Source of the DNA: Paenibacillus sp. FSL R7-0204 | Lineage (GTDB): Bacteria > Bacillota > Bacilli > Paenibacillales > Paenibacillaceae | Assembly (NCBI RefSeq): GCF_038002225.1 | Contig: NZ_JBBOCA010000001.1 | Coordinates: 7,378,001 to 7,442,000 of the forward strand | DNA: 64,000 nt | Direction: 5' to 3' | Part shown: piece by piece, positions 1 through 8,422 of the stretch | Layout: the number at the start of each line of letters is the position of its first letter | Position numbering within the stretch: position 1 is the first letter of the stretch | The notes under the pieces: model-generated | Told to the model about the DNA's origin: nothing | The model's database searches: none | What the model saw: the letters and a program-made list of their open reading frames with translations, nothing else | Program-made: the position numbers and the translations under genes

Positions 1-633
1 AGTCCGGCAGACGGACATACGGAAGTTACGATCAAGCGCAACAGCAACAGCTATTATACTGTGGTGAAGTCGTCCAAGACCTTCGGTGACACTACCGGGC
101 ACTGGGCACAATCCGCCATTGAACTGCTGGCCTCGAAGCTGGTGATTACCGGCACCAGCAGCACCGCTTTCTCGCCTGCACAGTCCATAACACGGGCAGA
201 GTTCGCGGCACTGATCACCCGTTCCCTGGGCCTTGCCCCGGCAGCAACAGGAACGGCCTTCAGTGACGTCCGTGCAGGCGCATGGTACACGGATGCTGTA
301 CAGACAGCCGCTGCCGCAGGTCTGATTACCGGATACACGGATGGCAGCTTTAAGCCAGGCAGTCCAATTACCCGGCAGGAAATGGCAGCCGTCCTGTCTA
401 AAGCCATGAAATACACCGGCAAGACCCTGACGGCAGATCCGGCTGTACTCGCTAAATTCCGCGATGCCTCAAGCATCCCGGCCTGGTCCAGAGCAGCGGT
501 AGCAGAGATCGCCTCCGCAGGCATCATCCAGGGGACCCCTGATGGTGCGTTCGCTCCGGCGAAGCTGGCTACCCGTGCGGAAGCGGCTACGATGCTGGAG
601 AAGACCTTGAAGTCGCTGCAATTCATTAACTAA
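1..633 (+). CDS. S-layer homology (SLH) domain protein, C-terminal part
   Basis: The reading frame is open from base 1 and ends with TAA at 631-633, so only the last 210 codons are inside the window. Three consecutive SLH repeats are visible, with cores FGDTTGHWAQ, FSDVRAGAWYTDA and FRDASSIPAWSRAA, each followed by an ITRAE/ITRQE/ATRAE signature. SLH triplets bind pyruvylated secondary cell-wall polymer and hold exported proteins on the surface. They sit at the C-terminus here, so the missing upstream part probably carries the signal peptide and the functional domain, which cannot be named. A strong terminator follows. Confidence 0.93.
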   Translation, partial: SPADGHTEVTIKRNSNSYYTVVKSSKTFGDTTGHWAQSAIELLASKLVITGTSSTAFSPAQSITRAEFAALITRSLGLAPAATGTAFSDVRAGAWYTDAVQTAAAAGLITGYTDGSFKPGSPITRQEMAAVLSKAMKYTGKTLTADPAVLAKFRDASSIPAWSRAAVAEIASAGIIQGTPDGAFAPAKLATRAEAATMLEKTLKSLQFIN

Positions 634-676
634 CACACGCACACTACTACAGCGTTATACGAGGTTTAAATCAGTA

Positions 677-725
677 AAGGCGGTTCCCAAGGCGCATGAT
701 GCGCTGACGGGAACCGCCTTTTTTT
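677..725 (+). terminator. Rho-independent terminator after the SLH gene
   Basis: The arms AAGGCGGTTCCC (677-688) and GGGAACCGCCTT (709-720) pair perfectly and run into seven T residues. It lies about 45 bases after the SLH stop codon. Confidence 0.93.
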
Positions 726-795
726 AAAGGATTTTTTTATGTTTTGGATTCCCCGCAAAGTACCAAAGCCGCATCCTCCGCCAAAAAAGAATCAT

Positions 796-824
796 TTGCC
801 AAAGAGAAAATGTTCGTTTATTAT
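796..824 (+). promoter_or_regulatory. Sigma-A-like promoter of the regulator-exporter pair
   Basis: TTGCCA (796-801) and TATTAT (819-824) are separated by 17 bases. The expected start point falls near 831, just before the palindrome at 838-855 and about 60 bases ahead of the ATG at 892. Confidence 0.6.
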
Positions 825-837
825 AAAACTAATAAAA

Positions 838-855
838 GTTCTATGATTATAGAAC
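838..855. promoter_or_regulatory. Perfect 18-bp palindrome, candidate operator
   Basis: GTTCTAT-GATT-ATAGAAC is a perfect inverted repeat just downstream of the predicted transcription start. A repressor bound here would block transcription. The first gene of the unit encodes a winged-helix regulator, so autoregulation is the simplest inference. Confidence 0.55.
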
Positions 856-891
856 AAATATCTCCACTACACCAGAAAGCAGGAGCTCCTT

Positions 892-1797
892 ATGGATTAT
901 AAAGTAACCGTAGATTTTGCGCCTATCTATGAATGCATTACCAGCCTGAACGCTTTTATCGGCAAGCAAAATCATACGGCTATGGATGCCGGTACCCCCT
1001 GGGTCCGCCAGGTTCAGACACAGTTCGCCCCTGTCATGCTTCAGCGTATGAAGGAAGTGCTGAAGCTCACGGATAATTTCAGTCTCTCCCCCTACATCTG
1101 GAGCTGTCCCGGAGAGCGTACGGCGGAGGAATTCCTGCATTGGTTCGAAGAATTGTCTCCGGGGGACCTCTACGACATTGCCGGGCGGTTCGGACAGAGT
1201 GTGCCTGCCAATCTTGCCGGGCTGCGGGATGCAGCGGCTGAAGTGATCCGGGTGTGGAATGACAGCTACTTCAGCAGCATCGATCCGTCCATCATAGAAG
1301 GGCTGCGGCAGGAAGCCGTTGCACGGGCAGCGATGCTGAACGGCACGAATGATATGGCCGTCTACGAGGCAGCTACTGAAGGGATGCGGCTCTATCCGTC
1401 GGAGACGCTGAAGCAGGTTATTATCACTCCGCAGTATCATGCCCGTCCGCTGGTCATCTCCTCTCAATATGATGAGTTTGTGTTCACCAGCTACTCCTGT
1501 GATGCGCTTCCTGCTGAAGAAGGACGGCCCGCCGCCGCGCTGCTGCGGCTTACCCGGGCGTTATCAGATGAGACCCGGCTGTTCATTCTCCGGCAGCTTA
1601 CCGGCAGCCAGATGAATTTCACGGAGATTGTGAAGGCAGTCCAGCTGTCCAAAAGCACGATTCACTACCACCTGATCGCGCTGCGCGCAGCCGGTCTGGT
1701 CATCGTTCACACCAGCGGCAAAAGTGTCTCCTACAGCCTGCGGCTGGAGGCTCTGGACGATCTGCCCGGACAAATTGAGGACTACCTGAAGGGGTGA
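892..1797 (+). CDS. ArsR-like winged-helix transcriptional regulator with long N-terminal domain
   Basis: The protein has 301 residues. The last ~85 form an ArsR-type winged helix (TRALSDETRLFILRQL, then the recognition region LSKSTIHYHLIALRAAGLV). The first ~200 residues match nothing I can name, so this is far longer than the usual ~100-residue ArsR protein and may carry its own ligand-binding domain. No metal-binding cysteine pair is seen in the winged helix. The start has an AGGAG site about 10 bases upstream. The stop overlaps the start of the MFS gene by 4 bases, so the two are co-translated and the regulator probably controls the exporter. Confidence 0.85.
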   Translation: MDYKVTVDFAPIYECITSLNAFIGKQNHTAMDAGTPWVRQVQTQFAPVMLQRMKEVLKLTDNFSLSPYIWSCPGERTAEEFLHWFEELSPGDLYDIAGRFGQSVPANLAGLRDAAAEVIRVWNDSYFSSIDPSIIEGLRQEAVARAAMLNGTNDMAVYEAATEGMRLYPSETLKQVIITPQYHARPLVISSQYDEFVFTSYSCDALPAEEGRPAAALLRLTRALSDETRLFILRQLTGSQMNFTEIVKAVQLSKSTIHYHLIALRAAGLVIVHTSGKSVSYSLRLEALDDLPGQIEDYLKG

Positions 1798-3074
1798 GCG
1801 GGTTGCAGAAACGGAGCTATTACGGATTGTTATCCACGGTTTCACTCAGCGCGTTCGGCGATGCCTTTGGGCTGCTGGCCATGGAGTGGCTGGTCTATGA
1901 CCTGACTGGCTCCAAGGTAGCGATGGGGGCGCTTGCGCTCAGCTCCATGATTCCCGAACAAGTGCTGCGCCTGCTTGGCTCGCCGCTATCCGACCGGCTG
2001 CCCCGCGTGCGGTTCATGGCCTGCCTTGCCGTGCTGCGGCTGCTGGCGCTCCTGCTTCCGCTCGGCATGGGACTCGCCGGCCATCTCCAGCTCTGGCAGC
2101 TGTTCGCGGCCGCCAGCCTGAGCGGCGCCTGCTCCGCGCTGTTCCTGCCGACGGCCATGGCGGTCATCCCCGGGATCGCCGGGACCGGCAAGCTGATGCG
2201 TGCCTTCGCCATCATTGACGGCTGCAAGGGCGCCGCCGCGCTGCTCGGCCCGGCGCTTGCCGGCATCCTGACCGCGGCCAGCGGGGCCTTGCCGGCGCTC
2301 GGGGTCAACGCCGTCTGTTATATGGCTGCGATTGCCATGCTGCTGTGGCTGCCCCGGATGGGCAAGCCGGCCGGAACGCCTGCCTCTGCCGTCTCCATAT
2401 CCGGCTATCTGCATGAGGTGGCCGAAGGCTTCTCGTTCTACCGGCGGTTCCCCGCTATGCTGACGATCATGATGATGGCTGCCGTCAGCAATCTTAGCTC
2501 TACAGCCATATGGACGATGATGGTCCCTTATGTCCGCGAGGTGCTGCACCGCGATGCGGCAGCTGTAGGCACGTTGTCCACAGTGTCTGCGCTTGGCTAC
2601 CTCGCCGGACTAGGGACCATCTCCATCATGGGTGAGTTTAAACAGCGGCGTGCCGTCATGCTTGGCAGCCTGGGCTTGTCGGGCATCGTCACCATGCTGT
2701 GGGGCTTCATCCCCAGCTATGCCTTCGCCTTGTTCGCCGTATTCGCCGCCGGACTGATGGGGCCCTTCTTCAGCTCCTTAAGCTCCTCCCTGCACGGACG
2801 GCTCGTGCCCGGCCAGCTTCAGGGACGGGTCAACTCGGTCCGCTTCCTGATTGGCGGGAGCCTGTCGCCGATTGGCGACCTGGCAGCCGGTACGGTCGCC
2901 GAGCTGTATGGGGTTCCTGTGCTTTTGCTTGCCGCAGGCCTGCTTCCGGCGCTGTACGCCGGAGTGGCCCTGCGCCTGCCAGGCCTGAAAGCGCTGGATG
3001 GCGACCTGTCTGTACTGGAGCAGCGGGACCGTCAGCGCCAGGAGGCTGCACTGACGGGCAATATCTCTATGTAG
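1794..3074 (+). CDS. MFS transporter, probable drug/metabolite exporter
   Basis: The protein has 426 residues and about 12 hydrophobic segments, with a typical MFS N-terminus (GDAFGLLAMEWLVYDLTGS) and an SPLSDRLPR loop after the second helix, as in the MFS-3/EntS-like branch. It starts with GTG inside a GTGA overlap with the upstream regulator gene. The substrate cannot be read from the sequence. Coupling to a winged-helix regulator suggests an inducible exporter of a toxic compound. An 11-codon extension in another frame around the end is only a shadow. Confidence 0.87.
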   Translation: MSGLQKRSYYGLLSTVSLSAFGDAFGLLAMEWLVYDLTGSKVAMGALALSSMIPEQVLRLLGSPLSDRLPRVRFMACLAVLRLLALLLPLGMGLAGHLQLWQLFAAASLSGACSALFLPTAMAVIPGIAGTGKLMRAFAIIDGCKGAAALLGPALAGILTAASGALPALGVNAVCYMAAIAMLLWLPRMGKPAGTPASAVSISGYLHEVAEGFSFYRRFPAMLTIMMMAAVSNLSSTAIWTMMVPYVREVLHRDAAAVGTLSTVSALGYLAGLGTISIMGEFKQRRAVMLGSLGLSGIVTMLWGFIPSYAFALFAVFAAGLMGPFFSSLSSSLHGRLVPGQLQGRVNSVRFLIGGSLSPIGDLAAGTVAELYGVPVLLLAAGLLPALYAGVALRLPGLKALDGDLSVLEQRDRQRQEAALTGNISM

Positions 3075-3095
3075 ATGGACCTTAAGGGACTGGCA

Positions 3096-3175
3096 GTGTT
3101 GCACAATGTGCAGAATTTCTGCGTTCGCCGCAGTCCGCCCCTATCGAGCCCCATTGTTGCACTTTATGCAGGATC
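3096..3175. repeat. Possible dispersed intergenic repeat (TGCACA-type)
   Basis: TTGCACAATGTGCAGAATTT and, ~60 bases on, TTGTTGCACTTTATGCAGGA resemble the outer motifs of the repeats at 16068-16250 and 57562-57744 (TGTACA...AGTGCAA). The match is loose, so membership is an inference. Confidence 0.3.
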
Positions 3176-3214
3176 TCCGCGCATGCCGTAATCTGTCCCA
3201 CGCCACCCCACGCC

Positions 3215-3247
3215 AAACAGGCGATGCCACATGCGCATCGCCTGTTT
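3215..3247. terminator. Stem-loop between convergent genes, likely bidirectional terminator
   Basis: AAACAGGCGATG (3215-3226) pairs perfectly with CATCGCCTGTTT (3236-3247). It sits between the MFS gene (+) and the phosphatase gene (-). The U-tract is short, so termination strength is uncertain. Confidence 0.65.
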
Positions 3248-3289
3248 ATCGTAACTGTACCTGCTGTGCTGCTATCCGCTAACTGCTAC

Positions 3290-3925
3290 TCAGGACTCCA
3301 GGCCGCCCTGAGCGGTTACATAATGACTGGTATCTCCGTGCAGCACGATCTCTGGCACGCCGTCTGTAATATCAATTCTGCATAGGCAGGTAGGGTGGAT
3401 GTAGGGCAGATTCCACAGCTTCTTCATGTCCCGGTCTTCAAAATAAGCCATCAGCACCTTCACTACTACCGTATGGGTGGCAATGAGGATCGTACCGCCT
3501 TCATGCAGGTCTATAAGCTCACGCAGCTTGCCAAGCGCACGCTCCTGCACTGCTGCGAAGGTCTCGCCGCCCTGGATGCTGAAGTGAGCCGGGTCGCCCC
3601 AGAACAGCTGGTGCTGCTCCGGGTACTGCTCCTCCAGCTCACCGGCCTCCCGGCCTTCCCAGATGCCAAGATTAATCTCTTTGAATTCGTCATAGGCGGT
3701 AAGCGGGATCTCCCGACCGCCCCGGATAATCTCTGCCGTCCGCAGCGCCCGGGGGCTGGAGCTGGCATAGACCGCGTCCAGATGGACATTCTGCAGGCTC
3801 TTGCCCAGCCATTCTGCCTGCTGGACGCCCAGCGGCGTAAGCGGCGAATCCTGATGACCCTGCATCCGCTTCTGCACATTCCATTCCGTCTGCCCGTGTC
3901 TTGTAATATATACTGTAGTGGTCAT
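3290..3925 (-). CDS. Histidine phosphatase (phosphoglycerate-mutase-like) family protein
   Basis: The protein has 211 residues, starting at the ATG at 3925, which has an AAAGGGGAA site 9 bases upstream; a longer in-frame extension to 3988 lacks one. The N-terminal YITRHGQTEWN carries the RHG phosphate-binding motif (catalytic His10). A second conserved block, ILIATHTVVVKVLMA, supplies the second catalytic His. The family includes cofactor-dependent mutases and broad-specificity phosphatases such as PhoE and CobC; the length and lone context favour a cytosolic phosphatase of unknown substrate. It is 38 bases downstream of the AAC(3) gene and probably co-transcribed. Confidence 0.88.
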   Translation of the reverse strand: MTTTVYITRHGQTEWNVQKRMQGHQDSPLTPLGVQQAEWLGKSLQNVHLDAVYASSSPRALRTAEIIRGGREIPLTAYDEFKEINLGIWEGREAGELEEQYPEQHQLFWGDPAHFSIQGGETFAAVQERALGKLRELIDLHEGGTILIATHTVVVKVLMAYFEDRDMKKLWNLPYIHPTCLCRIDITDGVPEIVLHGDTSHYVTAQGGLES

Positions 3926-3963
3926 GAATTCAGATTCCCCTTTACCCAAGTATGTATCGATAA

Positions 3964-4767
3964 TTACCTGCGGCAGCGCTCCAGCCATTTCACCCCATAA
4001 TCGACAATCTCCCGCTGCGGGACCAGCTGCGCCGCAGATGCTGCTATGAAGCCCTTGGCAATCTGCCCGGTCTCCTTGTCAAAGTCCGTGCCAAGCTGAG
4101 CGAAATCATCCGAATTCCAGTTGTAATCGCTGAACTCCACCCATTGACGGGCACCGTCCACCAGCATCGGAGCGCATGCGATCACTTCCTGCTTCCCGGC
4201 ATAATCCGCCCGGTACTCCGCCAGATGCAGCGAGGTGTTGTTTCCATGGTCCACGCCCAGCAGCAGCACGCTTCCGCCTAGCTCATAGATCCGGGCCAGC
4301 GGCGACTGCTCTCCGAAGGCATATTCCAGACCATGGCCGTCAATAATGACATCCCGGTGCTTCCCCCAGGCGGCAAAAGAATCAATCGGATGGCTGCTGC
4401 GCCGCACCCCCCGCTGCTTGCGGAAGCAGTCCGGGATGATACCCATGCCTCGAATAGGTGTAAGATCCGGGTCATACGCGGGCATATGCTCCCGGATCTC
4501 CGGCCACCAGGCCTCCGGTACCGGCGGTCTGCTCCAGCCTGACGGATCGGTCAGATCGGAGGACTGCGTCGGCATCACCAGTGTTCCTTCCTCGCCCAGC
4601 ACCTGCTCCAGCGCGAGGATCACGGCAACGGGTCCGCCTGCAACCCACTGCCCGAGTGACTTGAAGGAGGAATGCATTAGCAGTGTCATTCCCTCCTGCA
4701 CACCCAACCGCCGGAAATCGGCGGCAAGCCTATCTGCCGTAATCAGTGTTCCTTGGATCTCTTCCAT
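3964..4767 (-). CDS. AAC(3)-family N-acetyltransferase (YokD-like)
   Basis: The protein has 267 residues and shows the antibiotic N-acetyltransferase family motifs: LLMHSSFKSLGQWVAGG near the N-terminus, GTLVMPTQSSDL, a central GMGIIPDCFRKQRGVRRSSH block and LLLGVDHGNNTSLHLAEY. The family transfers acetyl from acetyl-CoA to the 3-amino group of aminoglycosides, but chromosomal Bacillales copies often have unproven substrates, so resistance should not be assumed. A GGAGG site lies 8 bases before the ATG at 4767. The phosphatase gene follows 38 bases later on the same strand. Confidence 0.87.
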   Translation of the reverse strand: MEEIQGTLITADRLAADFRRLGVQEGMTLLMHSSFKSLGQWVAGGPVAVILALEQVLGEEGTLVMPTQSSDLTDPSGWSRPPVPEAWWPEIREHMPAYDPDLTPIRGMGIIPDCFRKQRGVRRSSHPIDSFAAWGKHRDVIIDGHGLEYAFGEQSPLARIYELGGSVLLLGVDHGNNTSLHLAEYRADYAGKQEVIACAPMLVDGARQWVEFSDYNWNSDDFAQLGTDFDKETGQIAKGFIAASAAQLVPQREIVDYGVKWLERCRR

Positions 4768-4876
4768 ACAAATACCTCCAGACCTTCCATCTATCCTCTA
4801 TCATAGACCAGAACCGCAAGTCTTGTCACCCGGACCTAATTCTATGATCACCATCGTTCCTGCATCTGCTCTAGCC

Positions 4877-6460
4877 CTAAGATTCCTTATCCTCAGCCTG
4901 TCCGGGATAACGTCCCATCAGCAGCTTCGCCCGGTACTCCCCGGGGGAGATGCCCTCCAGCTCCTTGAATACCCGTGCGAACTGCTTGCTGTTCTCGAAG
5001 CCGACGGACTCAGAGACGGAGGCCAGCTTGACCCGGTTATCGGCCAGCAGCTCTTTGGCGTGGCGGATGCGGACTTTTTTGAGATACAGCACGAAGCTCT
5101 CCCCGGTGTAGGCCTTGAATGCCTCACTGAAATACGAATAGTTGAGGGACACGTAATTACTGACCATCGCCATGTTCAGCGGGCGGGCATAGTTCGCTTC
5201 GATATAAGCCAGCGCTTCCTCCATGTCGGCATGCTCGGTGTGAGCGGATTTGATGCCTATAATATAATCGTTAACGCTAAGGAGCAGATGCTCCAGCGCA
5301 CGGTAATAGTCGTGGAAATGGCGGAAATTATGCAGGTTGCCCACTTGGCGGTAGAGCTTCAGCACCTCCACCGAAGCTTCGCCGTGCGTACGGAACACCT
5401 CATCCAATACGCGTTCATTTATACTCCGTCCTACATTCTCGAGGTAACTCAGATCCAGCCTCAGCAGATGCTCCGTCTGAAAAATAACGCCAAGAAGCGC
5501 CTTGATCTCCTTCTCGCGCCCGGTTCCCAGCATATTGAGCAGCTTCCGCAGCTCCTCCTCCGGGAGCGGGAAGCTCAGCTGTCCGGCCTGAATATCCGTA
5601 TAGTCCACGAAGCTGGCCTGCGGAGACAGGAAGGTATATTGCAGCGCCCGGCAAGCCTCCAGATAACAGACACGGAACTGATCGGCGCTGCGGCTCTCCC
5701 TGCTGATTCCGAGCAGCAGCCGCGTAAGCTCCTTGGACTCTGCCTTCCTTGCCAGCTCCAGGAAGCTCTCCCCATCACCAACAAGCACCAGCTTCCCGTC
5801 CCCATCTGTCAGAATCTCCGTGAATTTGTGCACCAGCGGTCCGCCCAGCTGCTCCAGCAGCCCCTGCACTTCTGCCGGCTTCATCCGTGTACCGTCACTG
5901 TGATAATAGTTCAGCACCCCTATTGTAAAAGGCAGCGCCAGCCCCGCAAGCTCCTCCTGCTGGGCCGCCGATACCTCGCCCTCCTGCTGCATCAGGAGGC
6001 TGCGCAGACGGGCCGCCCGCAGCTCGCGGCGGTAGCCCTCTGCTTCCTGCAGCTGCTTGTGGCTGTTGGATTCCCGCTCCGCTCCTTCCTTGGCTATCCG
6101 CTCCAGAATCTCGAACAGCTCCTCGCGGCGGATCGGCTTCAGCAGATAATCTTTGACGCGGTAGCGGATCGCGCTTTTGGCATATTCGAAATCATCATGG
6201 CCGCTGAGAATAATGACAGCTGGAGCTCCGCCCGCCCCTGCTTCCGCAGACAGCCGCGCCAGCAGCGTAATCCCGTCCATGATCGGCATCCGGATATCGG
6301 TAATAATCACATCCTGCCGTTCCCGCTTGTACTGCTCCAGTGCCTCTGCACCGTTTCCTGCCATCGATATATTGTAGACCGACGGATATTCCCGTTCGAT
6401 CATTGCCTTCAGACCTTGACGGATCATTCTCTCATCATCCACAATCATCAGATTTGTCAT
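4877..6460 (-). CDS. AraC-type response regulator (YesN-like)
   Basis: The protein has 527 residues. Residues 1-~120 are a receiver domain with acidic pair D8/D9, phospho-acceptor D55 (VIITDIRMP) and K108 (DYLLKP). The middle ~280 residues form a linker of the YesN kind. The last ~100 residues are two AraC helix-turn-helix motifs (VSNYVSLNYSYFSEAFKAY; SVGFENSKQFARVFKELEG). Such regulators activate an adjacent sugar-transport operon after phosphorylation by a YesM-like kinase. The start overlaps the kinase stop by 4 bases, so the pair is translationally coupled, and the ABC importer genes lie immediately upstream. Confidence 0.92.
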   Translation of the reverse strand: MTNLMIVDDERMIRQGLKAMIEREYPSVYNISMAGNGAEALEQYKRERQDVIITDIRMPIMDGITLLARLSAEAGAGGAPAVIILSGHDDFEYAKSAIRYRVKDYLLKPIRREELFEILERIAKEGAERESNSHKQLQEAEGYRRELRAARLRSLLMQQEGEVSAAQQEELAGLALPFTIGVLNYYHSDGTRMKPAEVQGLLEQLGGPLVHKFTEILTDGDGKLVLVGDGESFLELARKAESKELTRLLLGISRESRSADQFRVCYLEACRALQYTFLSPQASFVDYTDIQAGQLSFPLPEEELRKLLNMLGTGREKEIKALLGVIFQTEHLLRLDLSYLENVGRSINERVLDEVFRTHGEASVEVLKLYRQVGNLHNFRHFHDYYRALEHLLLSVNDYIIGIKSAHTEHADMEEALAYIEANYARPLNMAMVSNYVSLNYSYFSEAFKAYTGESFVLYLKKVRIRHAKELLADNRVKLASVSESVGFENSKQFARVFKELEGISPGEYRAKLLMGRYPGQAEDKES

Positions 6461-8355
6461 CGCTGATTATCCCCCGTCAATAGAACTTTGGGCAGAGACA
6501 TATACACCGCTGTCCACTTCCCTGCTTCACTCTGCACTTCCAGTCCATAGGCTTCCCCGTAAAAGAGCTGCAGGCGCTGATGCACATTGCGCAGCCCCAC
6601 GCCTCCCGCCTTATATCCTCCGCTGCTGATCCCGGAAGCGTCCGCTCCAGGCTCCTCCTTCGCATAGATCGCCTCATGCAGCTCTACCAGCCGCTCCTGA
6701 GTCAGCCCCAGCCCGTTATCGCGCAGGACAATGAAGATATCCCCCTCCGCCTCTGTAAGCTCGATCTTCACAATCCGGTCCGTTAACTCCACGCCGTCTG
6801 CATTCCAGGCATGCTTCACGCTGTTCTCAACAATCGGCTGCAATGACATCTTAAGCACCTCCACTTCCAGATAAGCGCTGTCAATATGAAGCTCCAATTG
6901 AATGGTGTGTTCGAACCTGATATTCATGACCTCTATATAATTCTCGATATGGCGAAGCTCGTCTCTCAGCTTCACATATTCCCCGGTCCACTTGAAATTA
7001 TAACGCATCATTCCGCCCAGCCGGGTCAGTGCATCCGAGATGGTCCGCTGGTTCTCAATTTCGGCCAGCATCTTGATATTCTCCAGCGTATTGTAGAGGA
7101 AATGGGCATCGATCTGATTATGCAGGGTCCGCAGCTCTGCCTCCTTGGACAGCGCCTGCTTATAGACCGCCTGGGCAACCAGCGTATTGATCGTATTCAT
7201 GAGCTTGGAGAAATGATGCGCCAGCTCTCCGACCTCTCCGCCCCCGCTGACCTTAATACTGCCATACGGCTCGCCCCGGCGCACCTTCTTCATCGTCTCT
7301 GTCAGGCGGCGGAGATTCTTCAGAATGAATGCATTCAGCACATACGTAATCGCCGTAACCAGGAAAATAAAACCGATATTCACCCCGATTATTAAATTAC
7401 GGGTCCGCGAAATATCCTTCATCAGGCCTTTCATCGAGACAACAGTGACCAGGGAGGCATCAATCTGCTCCACCGGCGCCTGAATCAGCAGGAACGAATT
7501 CCCGTTCTCCTTGTAATCCATCTCCCATTCCCCGGTCTTGCGGTAGACGGCCAGCCGCTCCTTAATCGCTGCGCTCAGCCCGGAATCAGCGGTCAGGAAG
7601 GAGTTATCGGTACGCGTGAACAGATTCAGCGCATCATCGACAATGACCATCTGGGATTCGTTATCCTGCACAGAGGTATAGGTCTTGGGCGTGAACTTAC
7701 TCAGCAGCATATCCACCTGGACCATCCCGATATGATTCCCTGCCGGAATGCTAATCTCACGCAGCACGGATACCTTCGGCTGACCTTGCCCGCCTCCCCC
7801 CGAGGAGCGCTGCATCAGATCAATATCCGTATCCTGAAAGGACCAAAGATTCCTCCTTCCTTCCAGCTTCATGGCCTGCTGGAACCAGGGCTCCATCGAC
7901 ACCCGGGATTCACGGAAAATAACCGGCCATAACTCATACACATTCGGACTGGCAGAGAATAGATACAGATGCTCGATGTTGGGGTTGTTGAACTGAATCT
8001 GGCTGAAATTCAAAAAGGTAGTCGTGTTGAAATCAATCAGCTCGCCCAGGGTCGGATCGTCCTCACTGATCAGATAATCGCGCACACTTTTATCGCTATA
8101 CGCCATCTGCAGGGCCCGTTCCATCGCCTCAATCTGATTGAGTACATGCAGCCTCTCCATTTGCAGCAGATAGCTGTTCTTCTCGATTGAATCCCGCATA
8201 TAGGTGTTGTTGATTTCCTTATACGAATAGAAGGACACCAGCAGGCTGGGTCCCAGAATAATGAAGATATAGGCCGCAATCAGCCGGCTCTGCAGTGACC
8301 TCCGCCCCCACCAGTAGTGGAAGGAGTGCCATAATGCCCCTGTTCTCTCTCTCAT
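6457..8355 (-). CDS. YesM-like sensor histidine kinase
   Basis: The protein has 632 residues from the ATG at 8355, which follows AAGAGGTGAGC; the upstream in-frame TTG at 8379 has no site. There is one membrane segment near residues 25-50, an extracellular sensor region of ~260 residues, a second membrane segment (LIIGVNIGFIFLVTAITYV), a HAMP-like segment, then the His_kinase domain with phospho-acceptor QIDAHFLYNTLENIK and an ATPase domain with GGVGLRNVHQRLQLFYG. The kinase senses an extracellular signal, probably sugar presented by the adjacent binding protein, and phosphorylates the AraC-type partner. Confidence 0.92.
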   Translation of the reverse strand: MRERTGALWHSFHYWWGRRSLQSRLIAAYIFIILGPSLLVSFYSYKEINNTYMRDSIEKNSYLLQMERLHVLNQIEAMERALQMAYSDKSVRDYLISEDDPTLGELIDFNTTTFLNFSQIQFNNPNIEHLYLFSASPNVYELWPVIFRESRVSMEPWFQQAMKLEGRRNLWSFQDTDIDLMQRSSGGGGQGQPKVSVLREISIPAGNHIGMVQVDMLLSKFTPKTYTSVQDNESQMVIVDDALNLFTRTDNSFLTADSGLSAAIKERLAVYRKTGEWEMDYKENGNSFLLIQAPVEQIDASLVTVVSMKGLMKDISRTRNLIIGVNIGFIFLVTAITYVLNAFILKNLRRLTETMKKVRRGEPYGSIKVSGGGEVGELAHHFSKLMNTINTLVAQAVYKQALSKEAELRTLHNQIDAHFLYNTLENIKMLAEIENQRTISDALTRLGGMMRYNFKWTGEYVKLRDELRHIENYIEVMNIRFEHTIQLELHIDSAYLEVEVLKMSLQPIVENSVKHAWNADGVELTDRIVKIELTEAEGDIFIVLRDNGLGLTQERLVELHEAIYAKEEPGADASGISSGGYKAGGVGLRNVHQRLQLFYGEAYGLEVQSEAGKWTAVYMSLPKVLLTGDNQR

Positions 8356-8373
8356 GCTCACCTCTTGAAAATA

Positions 8374-8407
8374 GCCCAAAAGCCCGCAGTATGCGGGCCA
8401 TTTGGGT
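8374..8407 (-). terminator. Attenuator-like stem-loop between binding-protein and kinase genes
   Basis: On the minus strand GCCCGC-ATACT-GCGGGC is followed by TTTTGGGCTATTTT, and outer CCCAAA/TTTGGG arms extend the stem. It lies between the binding-protein stop and the kinase start and could lower kinase expression relative to the abundant binding protein. Confidence 0.6.
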
Positions 8408-8422
8408 CATATATTTAAAAAC

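Noticed and set aside
3964..4767. Calling the AAC(3)-family gene an aminoglycoside resistance determinant
   Set aside because: Chromosomal YokD-like proteins share the fold but their substrates are mostly unknown, and no mobile context is present.
4346..6466. A 706-codon plus-strand ORF opposite the AAC(3) and response-regulator genes
   Set aside because: It is antisense to two genes with clear family motifs, has no ribosome site and reads as low-complexity His/Gln/Leu-rich sequence, a mirror of the opposite frame.
8355..8379. Longer N-terminus of the YesM-like kinase from TTG 8379
   Set aside because: The TTG overlaps the end of the attenuator stem and has no ribosome site, unlike ATG 8355.
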